A stretch of 64,000 nucleotides of DNA from Sclerotinia nivalis (Eukaryota; Ascomycota; Leotiomycetes; Helotiales; Sclerotiniaceae), in assembly GCA_029531795.1 (NCBI GenBank), contig JAPEIS010000006.1:2294001-2358000 (forward strand), written 5' to 3'. How positions within the stretch are numbered: position 1 is the first letter of the stretch; the number at the start of each line of letters is the position of its first letter. Positions 57,123-64,000 of the stretch are shown here, in pieces. Under the pieces are notes generated by a model, which was not told the DNA's origin, made no database searches, and saw nothing but the letters and a program-made list of their open reading frames with translations. Made by a program: the position numbers and the translations under genes.

Positions 57123-60100
57123 ATGAGTTGATTTGTTTGGAGGGGAGAATGGGAAATGGGGATGAAATGTTGAGGTGCTAATTATGATGGATGATATGAT
57201 GATTTTATGATGGTATGGGCGTTGGGTGTTTATGAGTTATGATATGATATCGAATGAATGATCGGTAGGGTTGAATGGGAATGGAATGTAGGATTTTTCT
57301 TTTGCATGAAGTATGGATGTGTGGATGGAAGGATGAATGGATGATGAAAAAATAGGAGATCAGATGAGGAGAGAAGGAGAGATAGTGTTTAGGAGTTAAT
57401 AAGCTCTAGAAGTAGTCTACAATCAAAATTAAATGAAAATAAATTGAATATTCAGACTATGGATAGGAATAATTGTATATTATCTTTTTTGTGTGATAGG
57501 GTTGCAATGTTGTGGGTTGTGATATCATTAGAAGACCGAAGAAGATAGACTAGATTGAAAAAGTTATTAGGGAAGGGTTGGGGATGAGGTAACGGTACAT
57601 CTAGATCACAAGGTTTTGTTTGGGACTCGTAGTATCATTGAGATCATACTTCATTGACTTCACAGTCTCCTCCATCTTGTTTTTAGACACTAGGTAGGTA
57701 GTCTTTTCTGGAATTCTTATTCACTTAGGTACCCAATTAGATACTTGGATGTTTTGTGATAATTGTATGTGGGTGAGTGGAATGAAATGGGAAATAGGAA
57801 ATAGAAAAGTAAGGGGATTTGGGCGGAAATATATTTCACACACTAATTACTCGGGTTCTTCATTGCTCATTATTTAGCGGTGGAGTTCTCTATTTTATAT
57901 TAAGTCGATAGGTAGATAGGTAAGTAAGTAGACACTTAGATGGTCAATGGGTTTCTTTTAGACATTGACACTTAGTACAAAATCAAATGTTTTCTTAAAA
58001 GGATCATTTCTTTGGAAACATAGGCTCCGATGGCTATGCTTGGAAAATTGTCTAGCTTTGAGCTGGCACTGGCAGGAATGCAAGATATCTATTCGAACTC
58101 TTATGGTTTATTATTAGGTACACACACTATAATGTTTATTAGAACTCAAAAACTCAGAGTCTACGTATAACAGATTTTAGCTTTCTGATCTGGTCTGGCC
58201 CCGGACTTTTGCAATCGGGAGATGAGCTTGGGGCTTGTAGCTTAAGGTGGTTTCCGGTACCGATCAGATTAAATTTATACCTTTTTGGGAGAAGAGGGAA
58301 GGAGGTGAGAGGAGGTTATAGGGTGTTTTAGTTTTTGGGGATTTAGTACGAAATATATAGAAGATGAGTATTTCGAAGCATAATGATTTTGTGCTGATGT
58401 CCTTAGTTTGGGAGGGATTCTGCACTTGGGGTTTGGGGGACAGGTTTGGAGTCAAGATAATGCGTTTACTTATGATTTCTTTAGAGGGAGACTTCAAAGT
58501 CTTGGCTTATATCATTTAATTTTGAAATGATAATTGGTTGATTTCCTAACAGTATCAAATTCAGATGAAATTTCGAAAATTAAGTTAATTATATTCCCAT
58601 TCTTCACTAAAAGTTGTGTCACTACCATGGTATTCTCAATGATTCCTACTTTCTCTTATGCTTAAGCACCATATTTCGCAGAGTTCTTTACCATCGTTGG
58701 AGTTCTATTGTTGGCACAGTGGCAGTTAATTGATTGAGGAAAATGGAGAAAGGTATGAGGTATTATATGTTGAGGACTAGAGGGTTTGAAAAGGGCTCTG
58801 CTTGTTTGCAATTAGAGGTAGATATCCATCTTGAATAACTATATCAAAAAATGCTGAACAAAGCAAGTATATCCTGACATGGGTTGAATTTTTGTTAGAA
58901 GCTGTTTCTTTTACTGGAGGTTGTTATATGATGCATTTGGAATAGGAGTACATATTCCATGTACTCAATGTATAGATTCGGGGATTTGCGTTCCTAGAGG
59001 TAGGGAGAAATGGAAGCTATTCTAATATCCAATGACTTGATTTCCTTTGATGAAATTTCGGTTCAATAGTATGAGCAAAATGATTCCAGCTGAATTTAGA
59101 GAGTGTCTCTTTAAGATGCCATTTCTTTGAAAGAATAAATGACTGGAAAATTGGGCCCCTTTCAGAAATTTCAATTACTAGTATACAATGTTTAGAGTGA
59201 ATATTATTATCTGAATCAGGTTTTAATATAGTCTTCTCAAGACTTTTTGATTTTTGAGGGATAGACTTAAAGGAGAATTATTTTTTGTATTCATATGAAA
59301 GGTTGGAGTAGGAGAGTTGAGATTCTGACTCCAGTGATCTGAGATGGATGTCTAATATGGTATGTATGCCATTGTATGGACAAGAACTTTGGTTTGAAGT
59401 AGAGGGATGGACTCTATCTATTGTTTAATAATGTAGTGCTTTCAATATGATCTTCGGTCTCTAATCTAAAAGATAGGTGCAAATCGAGGATACTTTTCAT
59501 ACTAAGAAGATTACTTTAGAGTAAGGTCTGGGTGGTTCTCAGCGTAATTTAGACACATACCTAGTATTTAAACCGCAGCTAACAAGACTTGAAGTTTTGG
59601 TTTGGGACAATGAGTGAAGAGTATGTTTATTCCACCTAATGATGAAAGCACTTTCGAGATAGTTCTTAATATCTTAGTCTCAAGAGATGGAAGTGGATGA
59701 TAACCAGGCTATCTTCTACACTAGGAAGATAAATTTGAAGTAACATATGTGAGACTCTCGCAAAATCTATCCAACCTCTTCCTCACTATCATCAGCCAGA
59801 TTACCAATAAGCATAATAGCTCTAGCAATCATGGATTTTAACATATCGGTTCCTGACTACAGGCAATGTACCATAATGGGAACAGTAGTATGAGAAACTT
59901 CACCAACATCAATTCGGATATCTATTACTCAAAGGTAAAAGGAAGATTTGGTGTTTGGATCTGAAATGATAAATGAAGAGTATATTTATTCCGCCTGATG
60001 ATGAAAACAATTTCAATATAGTTTTAGATTTCTAGTTCCAAGGAATGAATACGTCTAACAATCATTCTCCATGCTAAAAAGATCGTCTTGAGGTTCTCAA

Positions 60101-60387
60101 TTTAAATCTTTTGAGACTGGAGATGGATGTTTATTCTTCACAGCTTGTGAAATAATTTGATTTCTATTCTTGAATGATGAGGAAAGGTGTATGAGGAAGG
60201 ATGCTATGCAAATTTATCGTACTTCATACTTTGAAGAAAGGCTTTAGTATTCTCTGCATATTATAAAAGCTTAGAGTGCCCAATTCCTCGTGTGGAAAGC
60301 CTAATTAGGAGTTCTAGACTCACTGGATAGGCAGGCTCCTGCTTTCCTAGATGAGCTAAACTGGGTACTCATTCTCGGCTGACTAGG
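57123..60387. other. Gene-free stretch with degenerate repeats
   Basis: G-rich GATGG-type sequence to about 57370 (3' flank of hsp104), then AT-rich. Between about 59380 and 60110 three diverged units recur (starting near 59383, 59591 and 59943), each with an AAGxTTTGGTxTGxxA-like start, a TGAAGAGTATxTTTATTCC core in two of them, and a CTAxxAAGAT motif near the end. No coding sequence, RNA gene or known transposon recognised. Confidence 0.5.
60375..60387. repeat. Target-site duplication, left, of element copy 2
   Basis: TCGGCTGACTAGG, identical to 61475-61487; the match extends two bases further left (TC) if those are not part of the tail. Confidence 0.8.
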
Positions 60388-61474
60388 AGGGCGAAGACTC
60401 AACACCTGTACGTGGTGCCCTCTACGAACCTCCAGCTCTCTATTGAGAGTCTGCAGAGCTAAGATTGAGTCATTTGATGGAATCGGATATATTGGAAGAG
60501 AGAGAGAGGGTTTCCCGATTACGATATTTATGATAAAGGGGTTATTACGATTTTACAGTATCAATATCTTCGAAAGGATGAACAAATATCAATCCAAAAT
60601 ATGGACGATGGTTACAGAAGCTCTGGTTAGATTCAACATCTGCTATCGATTATTACTTTAATACAAGATATAATATGCTTAGTAAATCCCTTCTATTCCA
60701 GAAGGGTTTTTTCGATATAGAATTTGCTACTGTTTTATTTGCATTTTATACCTTTTTTCGACAATCGATTATCGAAAACACATTCATTTTAATACTACGA
60801 TTATCACGAAACAGAGAATACCATTATCTATTAATTAATGCTATACTTTGGGCATCGATACGATATTATACCTTTTCCTCGATTTTACGAAAATATTTTT
60901 TGTACGTGTGTGGGTAGGGTTAGGGCTACGCCCTATTATCATTATATTCAAACGACCGATATTTCATTCGACGGTTTTGATTATTTATATTCAAACAAAA
61001 TTGGAAATTATTATACCTAGGAAGGTATACAAAAGAGCTAATGAATGAATTCGAATTGAAGAGAATGGTACCTTTTAGTTGCTTTTCATTAGTATGAGGA
61101 TCCTTTTGTTGTGTTAGAAATAATCTTGACGGAGATGATTTTTGATCTTTGTAGGAAGTGGATATCGGAATAGCAGATTGAATTGAAGAAAAAGATTATA
61201 TCAGTGGGATGCTTTAATTAACAAGGGGTAGAAAAAGAGCAAGAAAGGAAAGATCTTAGAGAATGAAGATATCGGGCTTTGTTCTCCAGTATTAGTTTTC
61301 ATTTATCCTCAATCAACATTTCAAAAGTTGAAAAGAAATCCAAATTATACAAACTGTATGCTAGCTAGCATACAACTCCCCATAGCATCAACTAGGAGTT
61401 CATAGAGCCCCTAGCCGTCCTAGATAGTCTTAGACTCAGTGTGGACGTTAAATCAATCAATCAATCAATCAATC
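60388..61474 (+). mobile_element. Retroposon-like non-autonomous element, copy 2
   Basis: 1087 bases, colinear with 4974-6062 from AGGGCGAAGACTC to GGACGTTAAATCAATC and an AATC-repeat tail. Flanked by its own, different 13-base duplication TCGGCTGACTAGG, which proves an independent insertion. Differences from copy 1 are mainly transitions. A short plus-strand frame (60443-60661) is shared with copy 1 but is interrupted by a stop upstream and matches nothing I know. Confidence 0.82.
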
Positions 61475-61487
61475 TCGGCTGACTAGG
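61475..61487. repeat. Target-site duplication, right, of element copy 2
   Basis: TCGGCTGACTAGG immediately after the AATC tail, identical to 60375-60387, then a run of G. Confidence 0.8.
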
Positions 61488-61829
61488 GGGGGGGGGATAA
61501 GATTCTATTATTTCGCGCTAGAAAGACTCATTTGAGTATATAATTGTGGGATGGCCAGAAGACAGTTCTTCATTAGTTGAATCTAGAGTGGAGAATCAAT
61601 TGTATGTTAGTACAATAATTAGATTATTCATTGTAATGTTCATTATATTTTCATGACATTGATATGGCTGAACTTCGGGCGTTCACAAAAGTATGCATGC
61701 CAGACAATTTAGGCAGGAGTTGTAACACGTGCTCATATAGATCTGTGCTTAAGCTGTACAAAGTAAGCCCGCCCACCCCACCACGGAACTTCTTGATCAG
61801 TGTCCGATTGGACAAGCACCTGAGCGACC
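61488..61829. promoter_or_regulatory. Presumed promoter and leader of the CSN1 transcription unit
   Basis: 342 bases between the element's right duplication and the first spliced frame. No specific site recognised. Confidence 0.35.
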
Positions 61830-62106
61830 ATGGACTCTAGCAGTACTGCTATCACCCCTCTTGGTATGTAATTCCTAGCCTAATCTTGATATATAGCTCT
61901 TTTCTAACCTTGAGAATCTATCAAAAGCCTCCATAATCGAAGCTTCCCACGAAAAGTGCAGAATAATCGAGGAACGCCAAAAAGCCTACCTTAATTTGAC
62001 TGGAGAGCGAAATAAAGATTACTGGAGACAACACATTGAAGAGATTCTTCTACGAGTTACACAATTGCAACAGATATCTCTCGCAATTATAACGCAAAGA
62101 CCTTAG
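61830..62106 (+). CDS. Spliced 70-residue small protein or upstream ORF of CSN1
   Basis: Two exons, 61830-61863 and 61928-62106, joined in phase 1. The 64-base intron has donor GTATGT, branch TTCTAACC and acceptor AAAAG. The product starts MDSSSTAITPLASIIEASHE, is strongly helical and charged (KCRIIEERQKAYLNLT, DYWRQHIEEILLRVTQL) and ends SLAIITQRP at a TAG. That stop is 6 bases before the CSN1 start codon, so both must lie on one mRNA unless a promoter sits inside the small gene. I do not recognise the protein. Splice quality and composition argue for real coding; alternatives are a regulatory upstream ORF or a separate microprotein gene. Confidence 0.55.
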
Positions 62107-62112
62107 ATTAAA

Positions 62113-63767
62113 ATGACTTCAATGTATCCACCGATTTCTCCTACTATGAGTAGGAAGAAAGCTCTTGTTGTTACTGGTAAGTAATTTGTTGAGAGCTGCT
62201 TGAAAATATACATGGATAGTTATTAACAAACTCTACTTTTTGCAGATCCGCCAAAGTTCGATCTTGAAAGTTATATCTCGAATTATAGAGGTAAGGTCAT
62301 GTATTTTATTCTGTGTAGGACTTTATAGAGTTCTGTAGCTAATGTTTCCTCTTGTTTAGGCAGGACCAGACTTGAGCGACTTTATCTCATCGGTGTCACC
62401 TCTACCTTCCTTGGTGTCGAAGCTCTAAAAATCTTAATCAAGGAAGCAAAGCAAGGAAAGGATGTTACAATTTATATGGATGCTTGGGCTGCTTTGACAA
62501 AGATGGTGCCAAATGAACCGGAGGCTTTTAGAGATGATCAATGGATTGATGCTATCAATAAGTCCAATGCGGCGGAGGCTGCACGTTTGGAAGCACAGTT
62601 GAAGGGCTATAAGAATAACTTGATTAAGGAAAGCACTCGTGTAGGTCACCTTCCATATTTTCTACAGCATGTATAGCTTAAAGTTCGACTGGCTAATGAT
62701 TTTCCAAACAGATGGGAAATGAAGATCTAGGTAAACATTATGAAGCTACAGGTCAACTTGCACTTGCTTTCGACGCTTATTCTCGCATGCGACAAGATAT
62801 CAGCATTCCAAGACACGTAATTGACGTTTGCAAACACATCATTGAAGTCTCTATTGAAAGAAAGGAATATATGGCAGTTCTTTCCAACGTTCAGAAGATG
62901 AGAGGAACAGCTGTTGGACCAGATGATGATAGATTCATCAAACCATTTTGTCATGCAGCTGAAGGTATCGCACAAATGCATGCTGGACAATATACTTTGG
63001 CTGCACAAAATTTCCTACAAACAACTCCAGGAATGGGCGCAAGTTATAATACAATCGTCAGTCCTAATGATATTGCTGTTTACGGAGGTCTTTGCGCTTT
63101 GGCTACCATCGAGCGTAATGATTTGCAAAAATTAGTTCTCGAAAACTCCGATTTCCGCGCCTATCTCGAACTAGAGCCACATATTCGTCGTGCCATTCAA
63201 GCATTTGTTGGTAGCAAGTACTCTACATGTTTGGAGATTCTTGAGTCTTACAAAGCTGATTATCTACTTGATATCCACTTGCAAAAGCATGTTGATGAAC
63301 TTTATACTCGTGTTAGAAGCAAGAGTATAGTTCAATACTTTATTCCATTCAGCTGTGTTACATTTGAGACACTGAATAAGAATTTCGCTCCACCTGGAAA
63401 GACTATTGAAAAGGAGTTGGCAGAGATGATTAAATGTGGCGAGTTGGATGCTCGTATTGATCTCGTTGCTAAAGTATGTTAAGTTCCATCTCTTTTATAT
63501 CCTTCTTCAACTCTTATACTTTCACCTCTTCCTCATTCCATCATGCTAACATATACCAACTAGACCCTAATCTCAACACCTAAAGCCACCCGTCAAGAAA
63601 TTCAACAAGAAGCCCTCAAGACAGCAAAGCAAGTCGAACGTGAAGCTAGACAACATTTGCTACGTATGAATATCGTCGCTTCAGATATGGAGGTCAGAGC
63701 GTCTAGAGAAAGTGGTAGACGAGGTATAGGTGGCGGAATGGCGGGAGAATTATTTGGTGGTGTTTAA
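62113..63767 (+). CDS. csn1: COP9 signalosome complex subunit 1 (CSN1)
   Basis: Five exons: 62113-62176, 62246-62290, 62360-62640, 62712-63473 and 63564-63767, giving 451 residues. All four introns (69, 69, 71 and 90 bases) have good GT-AG ends and most have CTAAT/CTAAC branch sites. FDLESYISNYRGRTRLERLY is the CSN1/Gps1 N-terminal signature. A helical repeat region follows, then a PCI domain at about 280-400 (LEPHIRRAIQAFVGSKYSTC, HVDELYTRVRSKSIVQYF, LAEMIKCGELDARIDLVAK). The COP9 signalosome removes Nedd8 from cullin ubiquitin ligases in the nucleus; in filamentous fungi it controls development, light response and secondary metabolism. The end (GGGMAGELFGGV) lies inside the window. The start codon follows a small frame by 6 bases. 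Confidence 0.93.
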
Positions 63768-64000
63768 GAAAATGCAGGATGACGATATAATGATATGAGA
63801 TAATACGATATGATATGATGATGAAAATGGCGTTTATGGTTAATAGAGGCTGATACTGAGCTGGTTTGGCGTCTATGGTTCAGAGCGTATCAGATTCAGG
63901 AAGGGAATTTGATGGATATACAAATGCGGCATGGTATGGTAGTTATGGATCTTTTTCTAGTTCTCTTCTCTCTTTCTTTCTTTCTTTCGTTTGAGAGATA
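63768..64000. other. 3' flank of CSN1
   Basis: ATGATATGA-rich sequence followed by a CTTT microsatellite at the window edge. No gene seen. Confidence 0.4.

Noticed and set aside
1..64000. tRNA, rRNA and snRNA genes
   Set aside because: I looked for GGTTCGAxxCC-type T-arms and conserved rRNA blocks and found none convincing; a covariance-model scan would be decisive.

Overview
The window is nuclear DNA of a filamentous ascomycete. Short GT-AG introns with CTAAC/CTAAT-type branch sites, a HET-domain gene, a Zn2Cys6 transcription factor, a G-protein gamma subunit with a CaaX tail and repeat-induced point mutation (RIP) in transposons all point there. A fused RGS + LOV photoreceptor of the type described as BcLOV4 in Botrytis cinerea suggests a Leotiomycete, probably Sclerotiniaceae. 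The species call is inference; I could not search.

Layout, left to right: the 3' end of a leucine-rich-repeat gene (1-1518, +); a 7.6-kb gene-poor stretch with a 1.09-kb retroposon-like element (4974-6062) and a decayed minus-strand coding remnant (6899-7189); eIF3a (9106-12266, +); a HET-domain gene (14942-17067, +); the heterotrimeric G gamma subunit (18162-18522, +); a selenoprotein-W-like Rdx protein whose first intron appears to be about 1.2 kb (20322-22489, +); a small uncertain minus-strand ORF (22813-23244); a DUF3431 membrane-anchored protein (24351-25577, +); and the RGS-LOV photoreceptor (28125-31299, +).

From 32674 to 43227 lies one nested transposon island. A minus-strand Ty1/Copia element (118-bp LTRs, 5-bp duplication AATAT) is interrupted by a minus-strand Ty3/Gypsy element (213-bp LTRs, 35146-40768, 5-bp duplication AAAGT). 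Both are wrecked by RIP-like changes. The island is followed by a Zn2Cys6 transcription factor (43895-47153, -), a sulfotransferase-like P-loop protein with an Asn-Gly repeat insert (50043-51792, +), the mitochondrial Mhr1/mL67 gene (52519-53739, -) divergent from an Hsp104 disaggregase gene (54291-57122, +), a 3-kb gene-free stretch with degenerate repeats, a second retroposon-like copy (60388-61474), a 70-codon spliced upstream ORF (61830-62106) and, 6 bases later, COP9 signalosome subunit 1 (62113-63767, +).

The genes are independent transcription units, not a cluster. The nearest functional pairing is the G gamma subunit and the RGS-LOV photoreceptor, both in heterotrimeric G-protein signalling, about 10 kb apart. 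All exon structures were worked out by hand from splice consensus and reading-frame continuity; none is backed by RNA data. Best candidates for something undescribed: the two-copy 1.09-kb element with long target duplications and an (AATC)n tail, the spliced ORF abutting CSN1, and the sharply one-sided RIP across the nested transposons.
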